A stretch of 64,000 bases of DNA, taken from contig NZ_SLYW01000005.1 in NCBI RefSeq assembly GCF_004343585.1, positions 248,001 through 312,000 on the forward strand, written 5' to 3'. Origin of the DNA: Neorhizobium sp. JUb45. Its GTDB lineage: Bacteria > Pseudomonadota > Alphaproteobacteria > Rhizobiales > Rhizobiaceae. This document shows, piece by piece, positions 17,642 to 27,804 of this stretch. The notes below the pieces were generated by a model that made no database searches, was not told the origin of the DNA, and was given only the letters and a program-made list of their open reading frames with translations. Both the position numbers and the translations under genes were made by a program. The first letter of the stretch is position 1, and the number at the start of each line of letters is the position of its first letter.

Positions 17642-17714
17642 TCAATATTCTCCTTCAGTCTCTTCCTTACTGTCAAAGGCGGCGGCTTCGTGGCCGCGCC
17701 TCTTCACAGCGCGG

Positions 17715-20357
17715 TTACCGATCGAGAATATCGTTCTCCGTCGGCACCAGTATCTCGCGTTTGCCGGCATGGTTTGCCGGGCCGATCAGCCCTTCCTGCT
17801 CCATCCGCTCGATCAGCGACGCAGCGCGGTTATAACCGATCCCCAGACGACGCTGGATGTAGGATGTTGAGGCCTTTCCGTCACGCAGCACGATTGCCAC
17901 CGCCTGATCGTAAGGGTCATCCGAATCGGAAAGATTGGATGTGCCCGCCGGGCCGCCTTCGTCGTCATCCTCGTCGTCTGCCGTAATTGCTTCGAGATAT
18001 TGGGGCGAGCCCTGGCTTTTCAAGTAGGAGACGATTTCCTCGACTTCGTTATCCGACACGAACGGACCATGGACACGCTGGATGCGACCACCACCGGCCA
18101 TGTAAAGCATGTCGCCCATGCCAAGCAGCTGTTCTGCACCCTGTTCGCCAAGGATCGTGCGGCTGTCGATCTTCGAGGTAACCTGGAAGGAAATACGGGT
18201 CGGGAAGTTGGCCTTGATCGTACCGGTGATGACATCGACAGACGGGCGCTGGGTGGCCATGATGACATGGATGCCGGCGGCACGCGCCATCTGCGCCAGT
18301 CGCTGCACCGCGCCTTCGATATCCTTGCCGGCGACCATCATCAGGTCGGCCATTTCATCGATGACGACGACGATATAAGGCAGCGGCTTGAGATCGAACT
18401 CTTCCGTCTCGTACATCGCCTCGCCGGTCTGGCGGTCGAAGCCGGTCTGCACGGTGCGGGTCAGCACTTCGCCCTTGGCCAGCGCCTGTTCGACGCGGGT
18501 GTTGAAGCCGTCGATATTGCGCACGCCGATCTTCGACATCTTCTTGTAGCGCTCTTCCATCTCGCGGACGGTCCATTTGAGCGCGACAACGGCCTTTTTC
18601 GGATCGGTGACGACAGGCGACAGCAGATGCGGGATGCCATCATAGATCGACAATTCCAGCATCTTTGGATCGATCATGATCAGGCGGCACTTTTCCGGGC
18701 TGTGCCGGTAAAGCAGGGACAGGATCATGGTGTTGATGGCGACCGATTTACCCGAACCGGTGGTACCGGCGACGAGAAGATGCGGCATCTTGGCGAGATC
18801 GGCGATGACCGGTTCGCCGCCGATCGTCTTGCCGAGCGCCATGGCGAGCTTGGCCTTGCTGCCTTCGAAATCGCGGCTGCCGATCATTTCTCGCAGATAG
18901 ACGGTTTCGCGGGTGGAATTGGGCAGCTCGATGCCGATCGCATTGCGGCCGGGCACGACGGCAACACGGGCGGCGATCGCACTCATTGAGCGGGCGATAT
19001 CGTCGGCAAGGCCGATGACGCGCGACGACTTGATGCCGGGGGCCGGCTCCAGTTCGTAAAGCGTGACGACGGGACCTGGGCGAACATGGATGATCTCACC
19101 CTTGACACCAAAATCTTCCAGCACGCCTTCCAGCATGCGGGCATTCTGCTCCAGCGCATCGGCCGACAGCGATGCATCGCGGGCAACGGCTTTCGGCTCC
19201 GTCAGCAGATGGACGGAGGGGAGCTGGAAACCTTCGGGATCGATGAACGAGGACTGTGCTTCGCGGCCGACACGGGCGCTCGGCTTCGGCGCGGCCGCTG
19301 CCGGCGTGACACGCGAACTGTTGCCGCGGCCGCGGGTACCGGAAACAAATTCATCATCATCCGGCAGGATGCCGGCCGGACGGCGCATACCGATGTCGTC
19401 GTCATCCTCGTCGTCATCGTGAGACGATGCCGGCGCGGAGATGGCGCGGCGCGCCATGGTGCGATTGGCAAACTCGCCGCCATCCATGGAGGGCTCACGG
19501 CGCTCGCCACGATTCACCGCCTTGGCGCGCACCGGCTCGTTCAGGCCGCCGAATTCGTCATCGTTGAAATCATAAGGCTGCTCATGCTGGCCGCCCATGC
19601 GACTGCGCGACTTGATGCCAAACAGACGGCGGAACTGCGCCTGCCCCATATACCAGTAATGCGCGAGAGCGCCGAAGGCCAGGAAGCCGGCAAAACCGCC
19701 CTCATCGTCTTCGTCGTCATCCTGCGCAGCATTGCGGCGCGGCGGTGCAGGAACGTCGTCCTCATCGACCTCGACCACATCGCGATGGCCGATGACGCCG
19801 GAAGAAAACAGCATCAGCCAGGCCGTCGGCAGCGCAAAGATGCAGCCGAGAATGGTGGCGAGCATGCCGGTCGGATAAGCGCCGACGAAAAGCGCCGGAA
19901 AACGCAGGATCATGTCGCCCAGAACCCCGCCGATACCGTTGGGGATCGGCCAGGTGAGCGGCGCCGGAAAGCAGCCGAGAGTGGCGGCACCCGCAAGAGC
20001 CGCGCCGAACCAGGCGGCAATACGGGCAGGCAGACGATCGATATGCCGGCCGGTGATCAGCGCCATGGCCCAGGCCAGGATTGGCAGCAGCGCCAGCACG
20101 CTGGACAAGCCTAAAAACTGCATCATCAAGTCGGCAAAGGCCGCACCCGCGGACCCGAGAAGATTGCTCGGCTGGTTGTCTGTGGCATAGGAGAAACTCG
20201 GATCGGCGACGTTCCACGTCGCCAGCGCGGCAATGGCCAGCGCGAGCCCGAGAAAGATCCCGAAACCGAGAAGCGCCAGAACCTGACGCATGACGAAAGC
20301 GGTAAGCACGAGGCGCGTCGATCTATGCGCCATGGCTGCCGAATTGCTTCTGCTCAT
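17715..20357 (-). CDS. ftsK: DNA translocase FtsK
   Basis: FtsK couples cell division to chromosome segregation, pumping DNA and activating XerCD at dif. About 880 residues: four or so membrane segments in the first 190 residues, an acidic/charged linker rich in Asp and Arg to about residue 395, the RecA-like motor with Walker [16 protein letters not shown] and Walker [15 protein letters not shown], and the C-terminal gamma winged helix that reads KOPS ([23 protein letters not shown]). I chose the ATG at 20357 ([13 protein letters not shown]); the frame is open to 20435. The linker is short for the family. Confidence 0.95.
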   Translation of the reverse strand: MSRSNSAAMAHRSTRLVLTAFVMRQVLALLGFGIFLGLALAIAALATWNVADPSFSYATDNQPSNLLGSAGAAFADLMMQFLGLSSVLALLPILAWAMALITGRHIDRLPARIAAWFGAALAGAATLGCFPAPLTWPIPNGIGGVLGDMILRFPALFVGAYPTGMLATILGCIFALPTAWLMLFSSGVIGHRDVVEVDEDDVPAPPRRNAAQDDDEDDEGGFAGFLAFGALAHYWYMGQAQFRRLFGIKSRSRMGGQHEQPYDFNDDEFGGLNEPVRAKAVNRGERREPSMDGGEFANRTMARRAISAPASSHDDDEDDDDIGMRRPAGILPDDDEFVSGTRGRGNSSRVTPAAAAPKPSARVGREAQSSFIDPEGFQLPSVHLLTEPKAVARDASLSADALEQNARMLEGVLEDFGVKGEIIHVRPGPVVTLYELEPAPGIKSSRVIGLADDIARSMSAIAARVAVVPGRNAIGIELPNSTRETVYLREMIGSRDFEGSKAKLAMALGKTIGGEPVIADLAKMPHLLVAGTTGSGKSVAINTMILSLLYRHSPEKCRLIMIDPKMLELSIYDGIPHLLSPVVTDPKKAVVALKWTVREMEERYKKMSKIGVRNIDGFNTRVEQALAKGEVLTRTVQTGFDRQTGEAMYETEEFDLKPLPYIVVVIDEMADLMMVAGKDIEGAVQRLAQMARAAGIHVIMATQRPSVDVITGTIKANFPTRISFQVTSKIDSRTILGEQGAEQLLGMGDMLYMAGGGRIQRVHGPFVSDNEVEEIVSYLKSQGSPQYLEAITADDEDDDEGGPAGTSNLSDSDDPYDQAVAIVLRDGKASTSYIQRRLGIGYNRAASLIERMEQEGLIGPANHAGKREILVPTENDILDR

Positions 20358-20494
20358 TATCACCAGCCTGTAACCAGTTTTGGGCATGGCGGTCGGTCCG
20401 GCGGCCCGACACGCAATGCGCCCAGATGAGAGCAAGCTAACGAAAGCAGGTTAACGCAACTTTAACCACGCCTGTAAGGGCAAAATTTACCCCG

Positions 20495-20530
20495 GCAAAA
20501 AGGCCCGGAGCGGGATCGCGCCGGGCCTTT
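20495..20530 (-). terminator. Intrinsic terminator after amtB
   Basis: A perfect 10-bp stem AAAGGCCCGG/CCGGGCCTTT with a 12-base loop is followed on the minus strand by TTTTTGCC, about 60 bases after the amtB stop. Confidence 0.88.
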
Positions 20531-20587
20531 GAAACGTTTGGAGGTTGAGAACATCACGCGGCGGGCAGGCCCGCCGCGCAAAAGTCA

Positions 20588-21940
20588 TCAATCGTGGTAG
20601 GCAGCTTCGCCGTGCGAGGCAAGGTCGAGACCTTCGCGTTCGGCTTCGACCGTGACGCGCAGGCCGACGATGATGTCGACGATCTTGTAGATGATGAAGG
20701 AGCCGATACCGCACCATGCGATGGTGACGAGAACGGCATAGACCTGCGTCATGAACTGGCCGCCCATGGTGACGCCTTCGGCATAACCGATGCCGCCGAG
20801 CGACGCAGAAGCGAAGATGCCGGTGGCAAGCGCGCCGAAGAGGCCGCCAATGCCGTGGACGCCGAACACGTCAGCCGTGTCGTCGTAGCCGAACTTGTTC
20901 TTGATGACGGCAACGAAGAAGTAGCACAGCGGCGAAACGATCAGGCCCATGACGATGGCGCCCATCGGGCCGGCAATGCCGGCAGCAGGCGTGATGGCAA
21001 CGAGGCCGGCGATCATGCCCGAAACGGCACCGAGCAGCGAAGCCTTGCCGCGGGTAAACGTTTCGACGATGCACCACGAGATGATGGCAGCAGCGGTGGC
21101 AACGAAGGTGTTGACGGTTGCGAGCATCGCGCCGCCGGAGGCTTCGAGGTTGGAACCGGCGTTGAAGCCGAACCAGCCGACCCACAGCATGGCGGCGCCG
21201 ACGAGCGTCAGCGTCATCGAATGCGGAGCCATCATGTCCTTGCCGTAGCCGGTACGCTTGCCGACCATGATCGCACCGATGAGGCCAGCGAGACCCGCAT
21301 TGATGTGAACGACCGTGCCGCCAGCGAAGTCAAGTGCGCCCCAGCCGAAGATCAGGCCGTTTGCGTCCCAGACCATGTGAGCGATCGGGAAGTAGACGAA
21401 GGTGACCCACAGGATGCAGAACAGGATCGAAGCCGAGAACTTGATGCGTTCGGCAAAGGCGCCGATGATCAGTGCAGGCGTCAGTGCTGCGAAGGTCATC
21501 TGGAACATCACGAAGATGAATTCCGGAATGACGACGCCGTCAGAGAAGGTTGCGGCCGTCGAATCGACGCCGACGCCGGAGAGGAACATCTTGGCCGTGC
21601 CGCCCCAGAAGGCAGACGTGCTGCCACCGAAGGCGAACGAGTAACCGTAGGTGACCCAGATCAGCATGATGGCCGCACCAGCGACCGTGCACTGCATCAG
21701 GACGGACAGCATGTTCTTGGCGCGGACGAGACCGCCGTAGAACAGCGCAATGCCCGGCATCAGCATGAACAGCACGAGAAGCGTGCAGATGAACATGAAG
21801 GCGGTATCGGCCTTGTCCGGAATCGGTGCTGCGGCAGCGGCAGCAGGTGCTGCTTCCTGCGCAAACGCGACGGCCGGAGCGAAAAGCGCAGTTGCTGCGG
21901 CCCCAACGCGTCCAAGGTTGGAAATTTTTGTAAACGACAT
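20588..21940 (-). CDS. amtB: Ammonium transporter AmtB
   Basis: AmtB is the trimeric inner-membrane ammonium channel. The 450-residue protein begins with a cleavable signal (MSFTKISNLGRVG to AFAQEAAP), then eleven membrane segments with family signatures GIALFYGGLVRAKN, WDANGLIFGWGALDFAGGTVVHINAG and the pore His in the same segment, and VHGIGGLFGALATG near the end. The ATG at 21940 follows GGGGAG; the frame is open to 22045. It lies 28 bases downstream of glnK, the PII protein that closes the channel when nitrogen is plentiful. Confidence 0.96.
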   Translation of the reverse strand: MSFTKISNLGRVGAAATALFAPAVAFAQEAAPAAAAAAPIPDKADTAFMFICTLLVLFMLMPGIALFYGGLVRAKNMLSVLMQCTVAGAAIMLIWVTYGYSFAFGGSTSAFWGGTAKMFLSGVGVDSTAATFSDGVVIPEFIFVMFQMTFAALTPALIIGAFAERIKFSASILFCILWVTFVYFPIAHMVWDANGLIFGWGALDFAGGTVVHINAGLAGLIGAIMVGKRTGYGKDMMAPHSMTLTLVGAAMLWVGWFGFNAGSNLEASGGAMLATVNTFVATAAAIISWCIVETFTRGKASLLGAVSGMIAGLVAITPAAGIAGPMGAIVMGLIVSPLCYFFVAVIKNKFGYDDTADVFGVHGIGGLFGALATGIFASASLGGIGYAEGVTMGGQFMTQVYAVLVTIAWCGIGSFIIYKIVDIIVGLRVTVEAEREGLDLASHGEAAYHD

Positions 21941-21968
21941 AGCTGGAAAACTCCCCTGACCGCCCTGC

Positions 21969-22325
<357 letters not shown>

Positions 22326-22394
22326 TTATCTCGGCGCCAACGGCCGATGTTCCCTGATCGACGGCTGATCAGGCGCATCGACTGCCACTCACCA

Positions 22395-22411
22395 TTCAAG
22401 GCGCGTGCCAG
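22395..22411 (-). promoter_or_regulatory. Sigma-54-type promoter for glnK-amtB
   Basis: On the minus strand CTGGCACGCGCCTTGAA matches the -24/-12 consensus TGGCAC-N5-TTGCA at every listed position but one (A for C in the -12 box), with exact spacing. It lies 88 bases before the glnK ATG, on the correct strand. Confidence 0.65.
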
Positions 22412-22514
22412 ATTCGAAACGAGAAATAAGTTATTGAAATGTAAAGATTAAAGATCAGCGCGTTAAACTTGCGGCAACTGATTGCCACAAAAGCGCCCAA
22501 ATTAACGGCGCTTT

Positions 22515-22541
22515 TCAAAAAATGACTATTATTTAGTCATT
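22515..22541 (-). terminator. Intrinsic terminator overlapping the tesB stop
   Basis: An 8-bp perfect stem AATGACTA/TAGTCATT with a five-base loop is followed on the minus strand by TTTTTTG. The stem includes the tesB stop codon, so translation to the end and termination are superimposed. Confidence 0.75.
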
Positions 22542-23420
22542 TGCCCGTTTGCGAATCAGACCTTCCTGCGCGACGGACGCAATCAGCACGCCGGAACGCG
22601 TAAAAAGGCTGCCACGGGTCATTCCGCGGGCATTTCGGGCGTTCGGGCTGTCCTGCGTGTAGAGAAGCCAGTCGGCGAAATCGACCGGGCGATGAAACCA
22701 CATGGCGTGGTCGATGCTTGCCGCCTGGATATTCGGATCGAAGATCGTCGAGCCATGCGCGTAGAGCGAGGTATCGAGCAGCGTCATATCGGACAGATAG
22801 GCCAGCACAGCGGCCTGCACGCCACGATCCATCGGCACCGGCCCAGTCGTGCGCACCCAGATCTGCTGCTCGGGCTCGAGTTTTTCGCGCGTCATGTAGT
22901 GGCGCAGAGAGACGGGACGGAATTCGACCGGTCGCTTCTGGCCCCAATATTTCTGGATCGCCTCGGGCGCATGCGACAGGACCTGCTTCTGGAAATCCTC
23001 CTCACCCAGCAACTGTTCCGGCGGCGGCACGTTCGGCATGTCGATCTGATGGTCGAAACCGGGCTCATCCACCTGGAAGGACGCCGTCATCGTGAAGATT
23101 GGCCGGCCATGCTGGACGGCGACGACACTGCGGGTGGTGAAACTGGAGCCGTCACGCATGCGCTCCACCTGGTAGACGATCGGCACGGCCGGATCGCCGG
23201 GGCGCAGAAAATAGGCATGCAGCGAATGGGTGAAACGATCCGCATCGACGGTGCGCTGGGCGGCAACCAGTGCCTGCGCGATCACCTGCCCGCCAAAAAC
23301 GCGCTGCCAGCCAACCTTCGGGCTTTTGCCACGAAACAGGTTTTCCTCGAGCTTTTCGAGATCGAGCGTGGCGAGCAGGCCATCCATGGCGGAGCGTGCG
23401 GAATCGTCGTTATGCGGCAT
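22533..23420 (-). CDS. tesB: Acyl-CoA thioesterase II TesB
   Basis: TesB hydrolyses medium- and long-chain acyl-CoAs in the cytosol. The 295-residue protein carries the double hotdog fold: the N-terminal half with RVFGGQVIAQALVAAQRTV and SLHAYFLRPGDP, and the C-terminal half with ASIDHAMWFHRP (Asp of the active site), ARGMTRGSLFTRSGVLIASVAQEG (Thr/Gln positions). Length is normal. It is convergent with nothing and is read away from the UbiH-type gene, with 80 bases between the two starts. Confidence 0.94.
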   Translation of the reverse strand: MPHNDDSARSAMDGLLATLDLEKLEENLFRGKSPKVGWQRVFGGQVIAQALVAAQRTVDADRFTHSLHAYFLRPGDPAVPIVYQVERMRDGSSFTTRSVVAVQHGRPIFTMTASFQVDEPGFDHQIDMPNVPPPEQLLGEEDFQKQVLSHAPEAIQKYWGQKRPVEFRPVSLRHYMTREKLEPEQQIWVRTTGPVPMDRGVQAAVLAYLSDMTLLDTSLYAHGSTIFDPNIQAASIDHAMWFHRPVDFADWLLYTQDSPNARNARGMTRGSLFTRSGVLIASVAQEGLIRKRAND

Positions 23421-23500
23421 TTTGATCAGTCCCGGTGATAGGAAGCCGAAGAGGCATGCTCTATATAGACGAAGAAGCAGAATAGAAAACGGAGCCTGAT

Positions 23501-24715
23501 ATGCTGGACATGCTGATCGTCGGAGGCGGCTATGTGGGCCTCAGCGCCGCGGTGGCCGTCAAGCAGGCAGCGCCGCATCTGGCGGTCGAGGTGATCGAGG
23601 CAGCGCCGGAAGGCGTGTGGGAAAAGGATGAGCGCGCTTCTGCGGTGATTGCCGCCGCTAGCCGCATGCTCGACGTGTTTGGCGCCTGGCAGGAAATCTT
23701 GCCGGATGCGCAGCCGATAAACCGCATGATCGTCACCGATTCGCGCACCTCCGATCCGGTTCGTCCCGTTTTCCTCACCTTCGATGGAGACGTCGAGGGA
23801 GGCCGGCCATTTGCCCACATGATTCCCAACGTCTCGATGGTGCGGGCGCTGCGCAATGCCTGCGCACGCCTCGGCATCAGCATCCGCCACGGCGTTTCCG
23901 GCACCGGTTTCGTGACCGGCAACACGGCGACCACCCTCTCACTCTCGGATGGCTCGACGGTCGAGACCCGCCTTCTGGTTGCCTGCGACGGCGTACGCTC
24001 AAAGCTGCGCGATATGGCCGGCATCAAGACGGTGAGCTGGAAATACGACCAGTCGGGCATTGTCGCCACCGTCGAACATGAACGTTCGCACGAAGGCGTG
24101 GCCGAAGAACACTTTTTGCCGTCCGGCCCGTTCGCCATCCTGCCGCTCACCGGCAACCGTTCGTCGCTGGTCTGGACCGAGCGCACCGCCGATGCCGACC
24201 GGCTGGTCGCATCGGACGATCTGGTGTTCGAGGAAGAATTGCAGCGTCGCTTTGGCCACAAACTGGGAGAATTGCGCGTTCTGGGCGGACGCAAGGCATT
24301 TCCGCTCGGCCTTACCCTGTCACGATCCTTCGTCGCCCAACGGTTTGCATTGGCGGGCGATGCTGCCCATGGCATCCACCCGATTTCCGGCCAGGGCCTC
24401 AATCTGGGCTTCAAGGATGTGGCAGCGCTGGCGGAGACCGTGGTCGAGGCCGACAGGCTCGGTCTGGATATCGGCTCGCTCAACGTGCTGGAACGTTACC
24501 AGTCCTGGCGCCGCTTCGACACATTCAGAATGGGCGTCACCACTGATGTTCTGAACCGGCTGTTTTCCAACGATGTCGGCCCGATCCGTATCGCGCGCGA
24601 TCTGGGAATGGGCATCGTCGAGCGCCTGCCGGGTGTGAAATCCTATTTCATCGGGGAAGCTGCTGGCACCTCGGAAAAAGGCGGGCCACGCCTGCTGTCC
24701 GGTCAGGCGATCTAA
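23501..24715 (+). CDS. UbiH/UbiF/Coq6-family FAD-dependent hydroxylase
   Basis: A 404-residue flavin monooxygenase of the group that hydroxylates the ring of ubiquinone precursors. The dinucleotide-binding GxGxxG is in LIVGGGYVGLSAAVAV, the DG motif in LVACDGVRSKLR, and the second FAD motif in LAGDAAHGIHPISGQGLNLGFKD. It is transcribed divergently from tesB. Which ring carbon it attacks cannot be told, since alphaproteobacterial hydroxylases of this family vary in position specificity. Confidence 0.9.
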   Translation: MLDMLIVGGGYVGLSAAVAVKQAAPHLAVEVIEAAPEGVWEKDERASAVIAAASRMLDVFGAWQEILPDAQPINRMIVTDSRTSDPVRPVFLTFDGDVEGGRPFAHMIPNVSMVRALRNACARLGISIRHGVSGTGFVTGNTATTLSLSDGSTVETRLLVACDGVRSKLRDMAGIKTVSWKYDQSGIVATVEHERSHEGVAEEHFLPSGPFAILPLTGNRSSLVWTERTADADRLVASDDLVFEEELQRRFGHKLGELRVLGGRKAFPLGLTLSRSFVAQRFALAGDAAHGIHPISGQGLNLGFKDVAALAETVVEADRLGLDIGSLNVLERYQSWRRFDTFRMGVTTDVLNRLFSNDVGPIRIARDLGMGIVERLPGVKSYFIGEAAGTSEKGGPRLLSGQAI

Positions 24716-24725
24716 CCGACAAAAC

Positions 24726-24914
24726 TCAGCCTTCGAGCTTGCGGGCTTCGGAGACAAGCATGATCGGAATACCGTCGCGGATCGGATAGGCGAGCCGCGG
24801 CCCTTCCGACACGAGTTCATTGGTATCGCGCTGAAACACCAGCCGCCCCTTGGATAGCGGGCAAACCAGCAGTTCCAGCAGCCTTGGATCAACCTTGCTC
24901 AGTCTCTCGTCCAT
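24726..24914 (-). CDS. Trm112 family protein
   Basis: A 62-residue protein with the Trm112/UPF0434 pattern: [16 protein letters not shown] and [18 protein letters not shown]. In eukaryotes and archaea Trm112 is a small activator of methyltransferases; the bacterial role is not settled. The usual CPxCKG zinc-type motif reads CPLSKG here, so the second Cys is lost and metal binding is unlikely. It starts eight bases after the Lon-N-domain gene ends on the same strand, so the two are probably co-transcribed. Confidence 0.88.
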   Translation of the reverse strand: MDERLSKVDPRLLELLVCPLSKGRLVFQRDTNELVSEGPRLAYPIRDGIPIMLVSEARKLEG

Positions 24915-24922
24915 CGTCTCGC

Positions 24923-25597
24923 CTATTGCAGCCTTGTCGTATCAGCCTCGCCAAAACCGCGCGCCAGCAGGATCTCGGTGATCGCGATCAACGTGTCGGC
25001 GCGGGATTTCAGGTCCGGGGCTTCCAGCAATGCCTGTTTTTCGGCCGGACCGAAAGGGGACATCATCGACAGGGAATTGACCAGCGTGCGATTTCCGGCG
25101 CGCTCCACACTTTCCCAGTCCGCTTCCAGCTTGTTGGCATCGAGATAGGCGCGAAACACCCGCAGCAGGGCATCGCGATCGACGGATGCCTCATCCTCGT
25201 CGGTCAGGTCCGAAAGGAATGGCGAAATCTTGAAGCTGCGGAACGGGTGCCCGTCGCCAACTTCCTCGATCAGGCGAAAGCGGCAGATGCCGCTGAGAGA
25301 GGTGATGTAACGGCCGTCGCCCGTTTCGCCGAAGGAGGTGATGCGCCCGATACAGCCGATATGGCTGAGCGCGGAGCGTACTCCCTCTTCGCCCTCATGT
25401 TCGCCCATGGCGGGCTGCACGATACCGATCAACCGGTTGCCGGAAATGGCGGCATCGAACATGGCGAGATAACGCGGCTCGAAAATATTGAGAGGCAACT
25501 GGCCGCCGGGCAGAAGAAGCGCGCCGGTCAAAGGGAAAACGGGGACTTTTTCGGGCAGGTCCTCGAGTTTCAGATATCGCGCGTTGCCAACATGCAT
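24923..25597 (-). CDS. LON peptidase N-terminal domain protein
   Basis: A 224-residue protein consisting of the N-terminal substrate-binding domain of Lon protease without ATPase or protease parts. Signatures are [30 protein letters not shown] and [30 protein letters not shown]. Stand-alone members are common in alphaproteobacteria and their role is unknown; an adaptor function is a guess. I use the ATG giving [15 protein letters not shown]; the frame is open to 25663. It lies downstream of the thioredoxin-TPR gene on the same strand. Confidence 0.88.
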   Translation of the reverse strand: MHVGNARYLKLEDLPEKVPVFPLTGALLLPGGQLPLNIFEPRYLAMFDAAISGNRLIGIVQPAMGEHEGEEGVRSALSHIGCIGRITSFGETGDGRYITSLSGICRFRLIEEVGDGHPFRSFKISPFLSDLTDEDEASVDRDALLRVFRAYLDANKLEADWESVERAGNRTLVNSLSMMSPFGPAEKQALLEAPDLKSRADTLIAITEILLARGFGEADTTRLQ

Positions 25598-25708
25598 GCC
25601 TAACCTCCGGAAGTTCCGGCGGTCTCTCCCGCGGCTCTGTTTCATGCCGGCTGACCGCCTCACGAGTAATGTGGGGCGGTCATGCCGAAACGCAAGTGCA
25701 AGATTTGA

Positions 25709-26737
25709 TCAGGAAAACAGAATGGACGACAGACGTCGGCGCGCCGAAATCGTCGCCGGATCTTTTGGACCCCAGACTTCGAAAAACTGCAGAAGCTGGC
25801 GGCGCGCGCCATCCTCATCGAATGTACGATCCTTGCGCATGATCGTCAGAAGGTGCTCGGCGGCCGCTTCACGATCGCCCTGCACGTTGAGGATTTTTGC
25901 AAGGTTCATGCGCGCTTCGTGATCGTCCGGATTGGCGGCAAGCGCCTGCTCAAGCGCCACGGGATCACCGAGCTTGCGGGCTTCCTCGATCTGCTCCAGC
26001 TTGGTTTTTACTGCCTGAATGGCAGGATCGGCGCTCATTTCTTCCGGCAGCGAGGCCAGCATCTGGCCGGCACGCGCGGTTTCGCCAAGTGCGATCAGGC
26101 ACTGCATCATGCCGGCAGCGGCCTTTGCATTTTCCGGATCGGCCTGAAGCACGGCACTGTAAAGCTGGGCAGCATCCTGAACCTGACCGGCGACCAGCAG
26201 GCCTTCGGCTTCTGTCAGCACAGCCTCGATTTCGGCCGCCTGATCGGCGCCGGGAGGGCCGGCCAGCTTTTCGACGAATTCACGCACCTGGCTTTCCGGC
26301 ACCGCACCCATGAAACCATCGACCGGGCGACCATCGACAAAGGCGATGACGGCCGGGATGGACTGAATGCCGAGCTGGCCGGGAATGGACGGGTGATCAT
26401 CGATATTGAGCTTGACCAGACGCACCGCGCCGCCCGCCTCGTTGACGACCTTTTCGATGACTGGCGTCAACTGCTTGCACGGCCCGCACCAGGGCGCCCA
26501 GAAATCCACGAGAACCGGGCGGAGACGCGATTCCTCCAGAACATCCCTGGTGAAACCGGCCGTCGTCGTATCGACGATGACATCGCCGGCCGGTGCAGGC
26601 GCAGAAGCTGCGGCAACAGGTGCCGGTGCGGCAGGAGCGCCGCCATAGGAGACCGAAGCCCCGCCCTGGCCGCCGTAAGACTGGCCATAGGAGCCGCCAT
26701 ACTGGCTGCCGCCATAAGGATTGTTCGTGTCGCTCAT
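25709..26737 (-). CDS. Thioredoxin-TPR co-chaperone (CnoX/YbbN-like)
   Basis: The 342-residue protein has three parts: a Gly/Tyr/Ser-rich and then Ala/Pro-rich N terminus (NNPYGGSQYGGSYGQSYGG, residues 5-23), a thioredoxin domain with WCGPC at residues 83-87, and a helical TPR-like C-terminal half (QAAEIEAVLTEAEGLLVAGQ onward). This matches CnoX, which protects clients from over-oxidation and passes them to GroEL or DnaK. Unlike the E. coli protein, which has a single Cys, both active-site cysteines are present, so a redox role is possible. Confidence is high for the family and lower for the exact role. Confidence 0.9.
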   Translation of the reverse strand: MSDTNNPYGGSQYGGSYGQSYGGQGGASVSYGGAPAAPAPVAAASAPAPAGDVIVDTTTAGFTRDVLEESRLRPVLVDFWAPWCGPCKQLTPVIEKVVNEAGGAVRLVKLNIDDHPSIPGQLGIQSIPAVIAFVDGRPVDGFMGAVPESQVREFVEKLAGPPGADQAAEIEAVLTEAEGLLVAGQVQDAAQLYSAVLQADPENAKAAAGMMQCLIALGETARAGQMLASLPEEMSADPAIQAVKTKLEQIEEARKLGDPVALEQALAANPDDHEARMNLAKILNVQGDREAAAEHLLTIMRKDRTFDEDGARRQLLQFFEVWGPKDPATISARRRLSSILFS

Positions 26738-26795
26738 GATGGTCTCCCCGAAGGTCTTTGAATGTCTTCTATATGTAGGCTGAAAAGATCGTATG

Positions 26796-27320
26796 TCAGC
26801 CCGTTACTTTCAAGACAAGCGGCTCATGCCCCGTGGCCTTGAAGAAGCGGATCAGATCAGTCGTCGAAACCGAGGTCGTCGCGTCGTTCGAAAGCGGGTG
26901 GCCGTTGATGATCTCGGATGCCATCAGCGCCTCGTCCAGCACGAAGGTGACGTTGTTGTCCTTGTCGTTGAAGGCGGCAAACACCGTCACCGAGCCGGGA
27001 ATGACCCCTAGAAACTCGATCATCTTTTCCGGGCGGCCAAAAGAGACGCGACTGGAAGCACCGATGACCTTGTGAATGGTCTTCAGGTCCACCTCGGCCC
27101 GCTCCTCCACGGTCACGACAAAATACTGGTCCTTCTTGTCCTTCACGAACAGGTTCTTGGTGTGAGCGCCGGGAATTTCGTCGCGCAGGCTTTCCGACTC
27201 GGCAACGGTGAAGACCGGCGCATGGGTTTTGGTCGCATGCGGGATGCCGAGGCCATCCAGAAATTCAAAAAGATCGGCGGCGGTGGCGGGCAGTGTCACG
27301 GGCTGTTCAGTCTCGGTCAT
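26796..27320 (-). CDS. YbaK/ProX-type aminoacyl-tRNA deacylase
   Basis: A 174-residue single-domain editing protein. Signatures of the ProX branch are THAPVFTVAESESLRDEIPGAHTKNLFVKDKK and VIGASSRVSFGRPEKMIEFLGVIPGSVTVF, with the C-terminal HPLSNDATTSVSTTDLIRFF. Members remove Ala from mischarged tRNA-Pro. The ATG at 27320 is used; another in-frame ATG at 27335 is possible. The frame is open much further (to 27767) only because it runs antisense through a tRNA gene; that extension is not real. Confidence 0.9.
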   Translation of the reverse strand: MTETEQPVTLPATAADLFEFLDGLGIPHATKTHAPVFTVAESESLRDEIPGAHTKNLFVKDKKDQYFVVTVEERAEVDLKTIHKVIGASSRVSFGRPEKMIEFLGVIPGSVTVFAAFNDKDNNVTFVLDEALMASEIINGHPLSNDATTSVSTTDLIRFFKATGHEPLVLKVTG

Positions 27321-27474
27321 GTCGTGCTGTTCCATTGAATGTTTTCGCGACATTAGACAGCGCATCCGGTGGCAACAAGGTCTGCAAGCGACATGATCGG
27401 ACCCGCCTGCTCGCTCGAGCATTGAGCTTTTTATCAACCGCCTCACCATTTTCTTCGCGTGCAGACAATTTCCC

Positions 27475-27650
27475 TGTTGCATTTGAAAATGGTTTGAGCG
27501 ATACACCGCCTCGTCGCAGCGATGCGGCCCACGGTTCAGCATAACTACCCCGAACCGATGGATTATGAGCGGGTGTAGCTCAGGGGTAGAGCATAACCTT
27601 GCCAAGGTTAGGGTCGAGCGTTCGAATCGCTTCACCCGCTCCATTTTCTC
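27475..27650 (+). repeat. Tandem duplication unit 1 carrying tRNA-Gly
   Basis: A stretch of about 170 bases here recurs at 27805-27980, exactly 330 bases downstream, with only a few substitutions in the leader (for example GATGCGG versus GATGTGG and CCGAACCGATGG versus CCGGACCGGTGG). The tRNA itself is identical in both. Confidence 0.9.
27569..27643 (+). tRNA. tRNA-Gly(GCC), copy 1
   Basis: The cloverleaf is complete: 7-bp acceptor GCGGGTG/CACCCGC, D arm with AGCTCAGGGGTAGAGC, anticodon arm TAACC-TTGCCAA-GGTTA with anticodon GCC, T arm GAGCG-TTCGAAT-CGCTT, discriminator T and an encoded CCA at 27641-27643. Confidence 0.97.
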
Positions 27651-27804
27651 TTCAAGCCGAATTGAGACACGATAGCACACGCTCAGCGTGATCGCTTTCG
27701 ACATGACTGTTTTCGCGCTGGCGTAATCGGCATGCGGCCACGAATGGCGCACCGGCTTTTTCCACAAACACCATCAGAAAAATGCTCCAGCCTCGTCACA
27801 AAGG

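Noticed and set aside
26796-27767. Long N-terminal extension of the ProX/YbaK frame and a matching 66-codon frame at 27774-27974 (MERVKRFERSTLTLARL...)
   Set aside because: Both run antisense through the tRNA-Gly genes; the sequence is the usual spurious translation of an antisense tRNA and appears twice only because the tRNA is duplicated.
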